From Clostridia bacterium (lineage in GTDB: Bacteria > Bacillota > Clostridia > Christensenellales > Aristaeellaceae), in NCBI GenBank assembly GCA_017412445.1, contig JAFPYA010000146.1, positions 1 through 13,555 of the forward strand: 13,555 nt of DNA. The letters run 5' to 3'. Under the pieces are notes generated by a model. The model was not told the DNA's origin. It made no database searches and saw only the letters and a program-made list of their open reading frames with translations. The position numbers were made by a program, and so were the translations under genes. Shown here piece by piece: positions 1-6,402 of this stretch; positions within the stretch are counted from its first letter, which is position 1; each line of letters opens with the position of its first letter.

Positions 1-1
1 G

Positions 2-1528
2 ATATCGGACGCGCTGGCGGCAAAAATCGCCTCGCCCTATCTGAGCCGGATTGAGAGTGTAAAGGGTTATCTCAACTTCTTTGTGGACAAGGCCGTCTAC
101 TCAAAGCAGGTGGTCGAGACTGTGCTGTCACAGGGCGAAAAATACGGCAGCTCCAACAGGGGCGCGGGCAAGACCGTGGTAATAGACTATTCCTCGATAA
201 ACATCGCCAAGCGCTTCCACATTGGGCACCTCTCAACCACCATGATAGGCAACGCGCTGTACAACCTGTACAAGTTTCAGGGCTACAACTGCGTGGGCGT
301 AAACCATCTGGGCGACTGGGGCACGCAGTTTGGCAAGATGATCGCCGCCTACAAGCGCTGGGGCGACGAGGAGACCGTGAGAAACGGCGGCGTGGACGAG
401 ATGGTGAAGCTCTACGTGCGCTTTAACGCCGAGGCCAAGGACAATCCCGCCCTCGAGGTCGAGGGCCGCGCCTGGTTCAAGGCCATAGAGGACGGCAATG
501 AGGAAGCCCTGAAAATCTTCAACTGGTTCAAGGAGGTCACTCTCAAGGACGCCGAGCGCGTGTACGACATGCTGGGCGTGAAGTTCGATTCCTACGCGGG
601 GGAAAGCTTCTATATCGACAAGATGCAGCCTGTGCTCGACGAACTCAGGGAAAAAGGCCTGCTGGTCGAGGATCAGGGGGCCCAGATCGTGAAGCTGGAT
701 GAGTACGGCATGCCGCCGGCGATGTTCCTGCGTTCCGACGGCGCGACGCTGTACATGACCCGTGACCTCGCGGCCATCCGCTACCGCCATCTGACCTACA
801 ATTTCGATAAAAACCTGTACGTGGTCGCATACCAGCAGGATCTGCACTTTAAGCAGCTGTTCAAGGTGGCCGAGCTTCTGGGCTGGGACTGGGCGAAGGG
901 CTGCGAGCACGTGAACTTCGGCATGGTCTCCTTCGGGGGTCAGTCGCTCTCCACCCGCGAGGGACGCATCGTCTACCTCGAGGATTTGCTCAACCAATCC
1001 GTAGAAAAAGCGGCGGCCATCATAGAGGAAAAGAGCCCGAACCTCGAAAACAAGGCCGAGATTGCCCGCGACATAGGCATTGGCGCGGTGATCTTCTTCG
1101 CCCTCTTTAACGGCAGGATAAAAGATATCGACTTCACCTGGGACAAGGCGCTCAACTTCGACGGCGAGACAGGCCCCTACGTGATGTACACCCACGCCCG
1201 CTGCGCATCCGTCCTCAGGAAGGCCGGCGAGGAGACCGCAGAGCCCGACTATTCCAAGCTCTCAGATTCTGCCGCGCAGGCGGTCATTAAGCTGCTGGAG
1301 TCCTTCCCGGACACCGTAACCGGCGCGATAGAGCGCAGCGAGCCCTCCTTCGTAACGCGCTTCAGCTGCGAGCTTGCCAAGGCCATGAACCGCTTCTACT
1401 ACGAGGACCGCATACTCGACGACGACCCGGGCGCAAGGCAGGCCCGCCTGAATCTGACCCGCGCCGCCAAGCAGACCATCGCTTCCGCGCTCAGACTCAT
1501 AGGCATAAAGGCGCCGGAGAGGATGTAA
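2..1528 (+). CDS. argS: Arginyl-tRNA synthetase, C-terminal ~508 residues (5' end outside window)
   Basis: Class I aminoacyl-tRNA synthetase that charges tRNA-Arg with arginine in the cytoplasm. The reading frame is open from base 2, so the gene enters from the left. The GTG at 83 is an internal valine codon, not a start. The visible part begins near the end of the N-terminal Add-1 domain; roughly 50-70 residues are missing compared with the family's usual 550-580. The HIGH signature reads FHIGHL (HIGH codons at 218-229) after the typical IDYSSINIAK stretch. The KMSKS-equivalent loop is degenerate (GQSLSTREG, around 944-964), which is common in ArgS. The anticodon-binding DALR domain follows, and the protein ends in a family-typical GIKAPERM. 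A hairpin terminator follows directly. Identification is secure. Confidence 0.97.
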   Translation: MSDALAAKIASPYLSRIESVKGYLNFFVDKAVYSKQVVETVLSQGEKYGSSNRGAGKTVVIDYSSINIAKRFHIGHLSTTMIGNALYNLYKFQGYNCVGVNHLGDWGTQFGKMIAAYKRWGDEETVRNGGVDEMVKLYVRFNAEAKDNPALEVEGRAWFKAIEDGNEEALKIFNWFKEVTLKDAERVYDMLGVKFDSYAGESFYIDKMQPVLDELREKGLLVEDQGAQIVKLDEYGMPPAMFLRSDGATLYMTRDLAAIRYRHLTYNFDKNLYVVAYQQDLHFKQLFKVAELLGWDWAKGCEHVNFGMVSFGGQSLSTREGRIVYLEDLLNQSVEKAAAIIEEKSPNLENKAEIARDIGIGAVIFFALFNGRIKDIDFTWDKALNFDGETGPYVMYTHARCASVLRKAGEETAEPDYSKLSDSAAQAVIKLLESFPDTVTGAIERSEPSFVTRFSCELAKAMNRFYYEDRILDDDPGARQARLNLTRAAKQTIASALRLIGIKAPERM

Positions 1529-1548
1529 GGAATAAACCGTAAAAACAG

Positions 1549-1585
1549 GCACGAACGTACACTAAATTCCGTTCGTGCTTTTTTT
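1549..1585. terminator. Rho-independent terminator, probably bidirectional
   Basis: A perfect 9-bp stem, GCACGAACG (1549-1557) with CGTTCGTGC (1570-1578), has a 12-nt loop and is followed by seven T (1579-1585). It lies 20 nt after argS. Read on the minus strand, the same stem is followed by a short T run (complement of the A run at 1541-1545), so it can also end the converging macro-domain gene that stops at 1625. Confidence 0.9.
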
Positions 1586-1624
1586 ATATGCTCAACGATT
1601 ATCAAATTGTGGAAACGCCCGCGT

Positions 1625-2890
1625 TTACTCTCCCAGAATCGGCTGCTCATACCTGAAGAGCGTGGCGTTTATCTCGAACATGTCGTATATGCCGTGCGTG
1701 ATGAAATAGGTGATTATCAGGTCGAACCTATTGCCGGGGGACAGGGCTATGCCGGCGCGGGAGAGCAGGTCGACGGTGGTGGGCATGTCGAGCTTCAGGG
1801 CGATGGCGAAGGCCAGCGCGGTGCGCTTTTTGGGCACGTAGTCCGTTTTGCAGCGGATGCGGGAAAAGAGCTTGCGGTCTATGTTTGCCCGCTTGTACAC
1901 GGTCACGTCGTCGAGGCCGCGCTCGTCTATCAGCTTGAACAGCCGCTTTTGAAAGCTGTCGCCCGCGTTGGAAAGCAGCTCGTCGAGGCTTTTGTGCTTT
2001 ATGTCGTCAAGCGAGGCGAACGCAGACATGCCTATGTGCTCCGGGGCGAGCGCGTCAAACGCGCTGTCGTCTGTTCTTTCGCTGTCGGGCAAATGCTTTT
2101 CCGTTTCGGCAGGAGAAACTACCTTGCGGGGGATTGAAACTTTCTTTCGCGGCGCTGTAAAGCCCGTGAACGCTCTTTTTATCGCATTATACTTGGGCGC
2201 GGGCCTTTCTTCTGTCTCGTACAGGTCGAGGTCGTCCGCGCTTGAGCACTCCTCTTCATCCTCCAAACCGGCTTCAGGCAGGCCGCAAGGGGCGTTCATG
2301 CGCTGCGCTTGCGACCCTTCGCCGTCAAACGTGCCAGGGTATTCCGCCTTGCGCGCGAGGGACACGCCGTGCTCGTCTATGAACTGCTCAACGCTTCTGG
2401 TGAGCTTCTCGCTAACCTCGAGGGAGGCGCGGTCGAACACCACCAGTATAACGTCCATGTCGTTTTCAAACAGGAAGGCTTCGATTTCGCTGAGCGCTAT
2501 CCTTAGCGCTTCATTTCTCGGAAAGCCGTATACGCCGGTGGAAATCAGCGGAAAGGCGACGCTGCGGCAGCCGAGCACTTTGGCAAGCGCAAGAGAGCTT
2601 TTGTAGCAGCTTCTCAACGTATCTCCTTCGCTGTGCGCGCCGTCTGTCCACACGGGACCGACGGTGTGTATGATGTACCTGGCCCTGAGGGCGAAGGCGG
2701 GCGTAGAGGCCGCCTGCCCCGGCGCGATTCCGCCTATCTCGCGGCGGGCTGAAAGCAGCTCGTCATAGCCCGCGGCCGCGTACACGGCGCTGTCCGTGCC
2801 CCTGCCCACCACGGGGCGGGGATTTGCGGTGTTCACTATCGCGTCGGCCTTCACGCGGGTTATGTCATTTCGTATAATACTAAACGGCAT
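1625..2890 (-). CDS. Macro-domain protein with conserved C-terminal module
   Basis: A 421-residue cytoplasmic protein. Residues 1-~170 form a macro domain, a fold that binds ADP-ribose and often removes it from proteins, nucleic acids or O-acetyl-ADP-ribose. Visible motifs are DAIVNTANP (16-24, with Asn20 and Asn23), a loop reading GRGTD (29-33) where many macro domains have GGGVD, and STGVYGFP (117-124). Residues ~175-300 are a variable, acidic, probably disordered linker. Residues ~311-421 form a conserved module (KRANIDRKLFSRIR, then AFAIALKL, then FDLIITYFI and FEINATLF) that I recall in Firmicutes macro proteins. Its start looks like a helical, HTH-like fold, but its function is unknown to me. 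The start at 2890 was chosen because MPFSIIRNDI is the usual macro N-terminus and an AAAGGAAAG ribosome site precedes it; an ATG at 2920 and the open frame to 3133 are less likely. It has its own promoter. Confidence 0.88.
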   Translation of the reverse strand: MPFSIIRNDITRVKADAIVNTANPRPVVGRGTDSAVYAAAGYDELLSARREIGGIAPGQAASTPAFALRARYIIHTVGPVWTDGAHSEGDTLRSCYKSSLALAKVLGCRSVAFPLISTGVYGFPRNEALRIALSEIEAFLFENDMDVILVVFDRASLEVSEKLTRSVEQFIDEHGVSLARKAEYPGTFDGEGSQAQRMNAPCGLPEAGLEDEEECSSADDLDLYETEERPAPKYNAIKRAFTGFTAPRKKVSIPRKVVSPAETEKHLPDSERTDDSAFDALAPEHIGMSAFASLDDIKHKSLDELLSNAGDSFQKRLFKLIDERGLDDVTVYKRANIDRKLFSRIRCKTDYVPKKRTALAFAIALKLDMPTTVDLLSRAGIALSPGNRFDLIITYFITHGIYDMFEINATLFRYEQPILGE

Positions 2891-2924
2891 GGCGCTCACT
2901 TTCCTTTGATTTTTCGTCATAAAA

Positions 2925-2953
2925 AAGATACCACAACGCACGCAAAATGTCAA
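2925..2953 (-). promoter_or_regulatory. Promoter of the macro-domain gene
   Basis: On the minus strand, a consensus -35 TTGACA (plus-strand 2948-2953) is separated by exactly 17 nt from the -10 TATCTT (2925-2930). It sits 34 nt upstream of the chosen start codon at 2890. Four of six -10 positions match consensus and the -35 is perfect. The promoter overlaps the codons of the longer open frame, supporting the start at 2890. Confidence 0.75.
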
Positions 2954-3010
2954 CGTCACAAAATTGCCGTTTTGTAGCGAAGATTTAATTCGCCGAGGTC
3001 GGTATATGCG

Positions 3011-3039
3011 TTGCATTTTAGACGCGGAGAGTATAAAAT
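3011..3039 (+). promoter_or_regulatory. Promoter of the threonine aldolase / GH113-like / msrA operon
   Basis: TTGCAT (3011-3016) is followed after 17 nt by TAAAAT (3034-3039). An overlapping TATAAA at 3032-3037 would give a 15-nt spacer. Transcription would start near 3046, leaving a leader of about 37 nt before the ATG at 3083. The promoter is divergent from that of the macro gene; the two -35 elements are about 57 nt apart. Confidence 0.65.
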
Positions 3040-3082
3040 ACCGTCTGGTGAGATACAGAATTATATCCGAAAGGGGCAACGT

Positions 3083-4120
3083 ATGTCTGACGAAAAACTG
3101 CGCTTCGCCTGCGACTACATGGAGGGCGCGCACGAGAAAATTCTCGAAAGATTTGTTGAAACCAACCGCTTAAAGAGCGTTGGCTACGGCGCGGACGAGT
3201 TTACCCAAAGCGCCATAGAAAAAATACGCGCGGCCTGCGCTGACGAGCAGGCGGCGGTGTATCTGCTTGTGGGCGGCACTCAGACCAACGCGACCGTGAT
3301 AGACGCGCTGCTCAAGCCCTATCAAGGCGTGATTTCGGCGGACAGCGGGCACATAAACGTGCACGAGGCAGGCGCGATAGAGGCGGGCGGCCACAAGGTG
3401 CTTGCAGTAAAGGCCAAGTGGGGCAAGCTTTCCGCCCGTGACGTGGAGGCGCGTCTTAAAAGCTACCGCATGGACGTGACCCGCGACCACATGGTCATGC
3501 CCGGCATGGTGTACATCTCCCAGCCCACTGAGTACGGCATGCTGTACTCCTTAAGCGAGCTTGAAGCTCTCAGCGCGGTGTGCCGCCAATACAAAATCCC
3601 GCTGTACGTGGACGGCGCGCGGCTCGCCTACGCATTGGCCTGCCCCGAAAACGACGTGACCCTCAGCGACCTTGCCCGCCTGACGGACGCGTTCTACATC
3701 GGCGGCACCAAGTGCGGCGCGCTGTTTGGTGAAGCCGTGGTCTTCCCGGGCGGCAGGCAGCCGGAGCACTTCTTTACCCTCGTAAAGCAGCACGGCGCGC
3801 TGCTCGCCAAGGGGCGCATTAACGGCATACAGTTCGATACGCTCTTCACCGACAACCTCTACGAGCGCATAGGCAAAACCGCGATAGACGCGGCGCAAAG
3901 AATTCGCGCGGCGCTCGTCCAAAAGGGCTACGAGCTCGGCATTCCCTCGCCCACGAACCAGATCTTCATAAACATTTCAAACGAAAAGCTCGAAAAGCTG
4001 GACGAAAAGCTTGAGCTTGACCGCTTTGAGCCCATAGATGAGCACAACACCGTCGCCCGCATAGCCACGAGCTGGGCAACCACCGACGCGCAGGTGGACG
4101 CGCTTATAAGCTGCCTGTAG
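3083..4120 (+). CDS. Low-specificity L-threonine aldolase-type PLP enzyme
   Basis: A 345-residue fold-type I PLP enzyme of the beta-eliminating lyase / threonine aldolase family. Such enzymes cleave L-threonine or L-allo-threonine to glycine and acetaldehyde in the cytoplasm. Expected features are present: the N-terminal FACDYMEGAH (8-17), LLVGGTQTNAT around 61-71, His90 in DSGHINVHE for cofactor stacking, Asp177 in VDGARL for the pyridine nitrogen, and Lys210 in YIGGTKCGALFGE as Schiff-base lysine. FDTLFTDNLYE (251-261) is also family-typical. The start at 3083 follows an AAAGGGG ribosome site by six bases; an upstream in-frame ATG at 3011 lies inside the promoter and its extra 24 residues look non-coding. 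It is first in a three-gene operon, 9 nt before the glycosidase. Related beta-eliminating lyases cannot be excluded by eye. Confidence 0.9.
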   Translation: MSDEKLRFACDYMEGAHEKILERFVETNRLKSVGYGADEFTQSAIEKIRAACADEQAAVYLLVGGTQTNATVIDALLKPYQGVISADSGHINVHEAGAIEAGGHKVLAVKAKWGKLSARDVEARLKSYRMDVTRDHMVMPGMVYISQPTEYGMLYSLSELEALSAVCRQYKIPLYVDGARLAYALACPENDVTLSDLARLTDAFYIGGTKCGALFGEAVVFPGGRQPEHFFTLVKQHGALLAKGRINGIQFDTLFTDNLYERIGKTAIDAAQRIRAALVQKGYELGIPSPTNQIFINISNEKLEKLDEKLELDRFEPIDEHNTVARIATSWATTDAQVDALISCL

Positions 4121-4129
4121 GGTGGACAC

Positions 4130-5086
4130 ATGGATAAAGTGTTTTTAAATGCATACACCTTCGCGTTTTGCGAAAGGCGGGGCTTCACAAACGGCGGCGC
4201 ATGGAAAAAATCGCTGCACGAGCTTGTGCGAACCACGGGCTGCAACGCCATAATACTCCCCGTGTGCGCCTGGCAGGAGCACGCCTATTCCACCGAGGTC
4301 GTAAGCGACTCGCCCCACGTGATGGACGAGGAGGACGTAAAAAACGTCTGCCGCGAGGCGCGCGCCTGCGGCCTCAAGGTGATACTCAAGGCCATGGTCA
4401 ACTGCCGCGACGGCTACTGGCGGGCGTATATACGCTTTATTGACAACTGTGTGCCCAGCGAGCCCACCTGGGCTGAATGGTTCCAGAGCTACACCGCCCA
4501 CGTTTTGAGGGTGGCGCTGATGGCCAGCGAAAATGAGGCCGATATGCTCTGCGTGGGCTGCGAGATGGTGGGCACGGATCACAGAGAAAGCGAGTGGCGA
4601 AGGCTCATATCCGAGGCGCGCAGGGTCTATACGGGTCCCGTCACATACAACTGCGACAAGTATCAGGAGGACAGGGTGAGCTGGTGGAACGCCTGCGACC
4701 TGATTTCCTCCTCCGGCTATTATCCGATAGACAAAATCGACGAAAACCTTGAGCGCATTAAGAAGGTTGCCGAGCGCTTTGACAGGCCCTTCATGTTCAT
4801 GGAGTGCGGCTGTCCCTCGCGTAGGGGCAGCGAGAACGTGCCCAACAACTGGAGCTTTGGCGGCGAAACCAGCGAAAAGGCTCAGTGCGACTGGTACCTG
4901 GCGTTTACTTCCGGGCTTTTGCGCCATCCGTTTGTACGCGGCACGGGCTGGTGGGACTGGTCGGCCACGCGCCTTTATCCCGAGTGGGCGGGCGCGGACA
5001 ACAACGGCTACTGCACCTACGGCAAAAAGGCAAACGAGGTGCTCATGCGCTTTTCTCAGGCGCTCACATCAAATACGGAGGAATGA
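4130..5086 (+). CDS. Cytoplasmic GH113-like glycosidase (beta-mannanase-type TIM barrel)
   Basis: A 318-residue protein with no signal peptide that resembles glycoside hydrolase family 113, a clan-A TIM barrel whose characterised members act on beta-mannan or manno-oligosaccharides. The putative acid/base is Glu145 in LCVGCEMVGTD, followed by EWRRLISEARRVYTG and a YNCDKY segment. The putative nucleophile is Glu225 in FMFMECGCPS. The 80-residue spacing agrees with what I recall for characterised GH113 enzymes. GWWDW (273-277) near the C-terminus is the usual aromatic floor of the sugar site. The start at 4130 is 9 nt after the preceding gene, with a GGGTGG ribosome site. Without export it would act on imported oligosaccharides or intracellular glycans. 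The substrate is not determined, and its link to neighbouring threonine aldolase and msrA is unclear. Confidence 0.8.
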   Translation: MDKVFLNAYTFAFCERRGFTNGGAWKKSLHELVRTTGCNAIILPVCAWQEHAYSTEVVSDSPHVMDEEDVKNVCREARACGLKVILKAMVNCRDGYWRAYIRFIDNCVPSEPTWAEWFQSYTAHVLRVALMASENEADMLCVGCEMVGTDHRESEWRRLISEARRVYTGPVTYNCDKYQEDRVSWWNACDLISSSGYYPIDKIDENLERIKKVAERFDRPFMFMECGCPSRRGSENVPNNWSFGGETSEKAQCDWYLAFTSGLLRHPFVRGTGWWDWSATRLYPEWAGADNNGYCTYGKKANEVLMRFSQALTSNTEE

Positions 5087-5091
5087 TAACG

Positions 5092-5580
5092 ATGAAAGAA
5101 ATCTATCTCGCGGGCGGCTGCTTTTGGGGCGTGCAGCGCTTTTTCGACCAGTTTGACGGCGTAAAAGAGACATATACGGGCTACGCCAACGGCCCTGAGG
5201 ACGAGGTCACATACAAGCAGGTCTGCGCAGACAGCGGCCACGCCGAGACCGTGAAGATAGTGTTTGACGAAAACGTGATAAGCGTTTCAGACCTGCTTAA
5301 ATACTACTTTATGATAATCGATCCCACCAGCGTTAACCGTCAGGGGCACGACAGCGGCATTCAGTACCGCACGGGCATATACTACACCGACGAAAGCCTG
5401 CTCAAGGAGATTAAGGCCGTCTACGAACAAGAACAGACTAAAGTCGGTAAACCCTTGGCGGTGGAGCTTGAGCCGCTCAAGAATTTCTGCCCCGCCGAGG
5501 AATACCATCAGAAGTACCTCGTAAAGAACCCGACCGGCTACTGCCACGTGCCCAGGGAGCTGCTGAACCTCAAAAAATGA
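5092..5580 (+). CDS. msrA: Peptide-methionine (S)-S-oxide reductase MsrA
   Basis: A 162-residue cytoplasmic repair enzyme that reduces methionine-S-sulfoxide in proteins and free methionine, using thioredoxin-type reductants. The catalytic cysteine is Cys10 in GGCFWG. Other signatures are GHAETV (49-54, with the active-site Glu52), DPTSVNRQGHDSGIQYRTGIYY (77-98) and PAEEYHQKYL (134-143). Extra cysteines at 45, 133 and 151 may serve as resolving residues; Cys133 takes a place usually held by an aromatic residue. The start at 5092 follows GGAGG (5077-5081) by ten bases. A second ATG at 5083, overlapping the preceding stop codon, is only one base from that ribosome site and is less likely. It is the last gene of the operon begun at 3083, with no clear terminator after it. 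Confidence 0.96.
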   Translation: MKEIYLAGGCFWGVQRFFDQFDGVKETYTGYANGPEDEVTYKQVCADSGHAETVKIVFDENVISVSDLLKYYFMIIDPTSVNRQGHDSGIQYRTGIYYTDESLLKEIKAVYEQEQTKVGKPLAVELEPLKNFCPAEEYHQKYLVKNPTGYCHVPRELLNLKK

Positions 5581-5612
5581 CGGCCGTCCTCCATTAAAAT
5601 TCATACCGTGTA

Positions 5613-5642
5613 TTGACAGCCCCGCGCGGGCGGTGGTATGAT
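5613..5642 (+). promoter_or_regulatory. Promoter of the ECF transporter operon, with a palindrome in its spacer
   Basis: A perfect -35 TTGACA (5613-5618) and a TATGAT -10 (5637-5642) are separated by 18 nt. The spacer contains a perfect 10-bp palindrome, CCCGCGCGGG (5621-5630), placed where a bound repressor would block RNA polymerase. Transcription should start near 5649, giving a leader of about 75 nt before the first gene. Confidence 0.75.
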
Positions 5643-5648
5643 ACATAT

Positions 5649-5724
5649 AACCGAAAGGGTGCCCGCAAGCGCCTGATTTGCGGACAAATGTATAACCAGC
5701 AATCGATATAAAGGAGAGACCGAC
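5649..5724 (+). promoter_or_regulatory. Leader of the ECF operon with a small hairpin
   Basis: The predicted untranslated leader holds a 6-bp perfect stem, CCGCAA (5663-5668) with TTGCGG (5678-5683), around a 9-nt loop. TATAACC occurs at 5646-5652 and again at 5691-5697. An AAAGGAGAG ribosome site at 5711-5719 precedes the ATG at 5725. It is far too short for a cobalamin riboswitch (about 200 nt) and shows no convincing B12 box. I recognise no known riboswitch class in it. Confidence 0.4.
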
Positions 5725-6402
5725 ATGAAAAAGCTGTTCACACTCGTTCTTGCCGCGCTTATGCTTCTTAGCGTCTGCGCCGTAGCCTCCGCCGAAGAGA
5801 CCGTGACCGTATACGTCACCATCAGCGCCCTTGGCGCGCCCATGACCATCGCCGAGCCCATCGAGCTTACGGATGTCGACGGCGACAATGCCCTGACCGT
5901 GAACGACGCGCTCTACCTCATACATGAGGACGGCTTTGAGGGCGGCGCTGAGGCGGGCTACGCCAGCGCCAACAGCGACTACGGCCTTATGATAACCAAG
6001 CTTTGGGGCATCGAGAACGGCGGCAGCTACGGCTACTACGTAAACGACGCCATGGCCTACAGCCTTACCGATCCTCTGAATGACGGCGACAGGCTCAACG
6101 CTTTCGCATACTCCGACCTCGAGACCTGGAGCGACACCTACGCCTACTTCGACAAGGCGTTTGTGGAAGCCGCGGCGGGCGACGAAATCACCCTGACCCT
6201 GTGCATGGTCGGCTGGGATGAAAACTACATGCCCGTGTCCATACCTCTGGCCGGCGCGGTCATCACCTTTGACGGCGTTGCCACCGAGTATGTGACCGGC
6301 GAAGACGGCAGCGTGACCTTCACCCTCCCCGAGAGTGTTTCCTACATAAGCGCTGTCAGCGAGACGGTCAACCTCGTGCCGCCCATCTGCACGGTTAAAT
6401 GA
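5725..6402 (+). CDS. Secreted DUF4430-like protein of the ECF operon
   Basis: A 225-residue exported protein. A signal peptide (KK, hydrophobic core 4-20) should be cut after ASA at 21-23; there is no convincing lipobox. Residues ~26-135 match the DUF4430 beta-domain found in the C-terminal half of animal transcobalamin and intrinsic factor; the key stretch is GGSYGYYVND (99-108) followed by LNDGDRL (118-124). Inside it lies a calcium-loop-like segment (residues 50-61) with acidic residues at 50, 52, 54 and 61. Residues ~152-225 look like a small beta-sandwich ending in LVPPICTVK, with GAVITFDG and TGEDGSVTFTLP, like CarboxypepD-regulatory or Ig-type domains. It is first in the operon, and its stop overlaps the next start (ATGA). 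Likely role: ligand capture outside the membrane for the ECF importer. The function is inferred from family and context. Confidence 0.82.
   Translation: MKKLFTLVLAALMLLSVCAVASAEETVTVYVTISALGAPMTIAEPIELTDVDGDNALTVNDALYLIHEDGFEGGAEAGYASANSDYGLMITKLWGIENGGSYGYYVNDAMAYSLTDPLNDGDRLNAFAYSDLETWSDTYAYFDKAFVEAAAGDEITLTLCMVGWDENYMPVSIPLAGAVITFDGVATEYVTGEDGSVTFTLPESVSYISAVSETVNLVPPICTVK

Noticed and set aside
233..1195. Long minus-strand open frame opposite argS
   Set aside because: Shadow of the conserved argS frame in GC-rich DNA; the product is low-complexity and unlike any family.
1625..2890. DarTG-type toxin-antitoxin (macro antitoxin)
   Set aside because: No DarT-like ADP-ribosyltransferase gene is adjacent; neighbours are argS and a threonine aldolase, and the gene has its own promoter.
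3011..3082. Upstream start of the threonine aldolase
   Set aside because: This part coincides with the -35/-10 region and lacks a ribosome site; homology begins at the ATG at 3083.
2891..3133. Longer macro-domain protein starting at 3133
   Set aside because: The extra 81 residues overlap the promoter and the start of the oppositely oriented aldolase gene and are unlike macro domains; a good ribosome site precedes the start at 2890.
5083..5091. MsrA start at 5083 (ATGA overlap with the glycosidase stop)
   Set aside because: The GGAGG ribosome site ends two bases before this ATG, too close to use; the ATG at 5092 has suitable spacing and begins with the family's usual N-terminus.
5581..5724. 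Cobalamin riboswitch in front of the ECF operon
   Set aside because: GGTGCC-like and GGAGA...CC-like fragments occur, but the gap is only 144 nt, the predicted leader about 75 nt, and the B12 box and core are missing; GGAGAG is the ribosome site.
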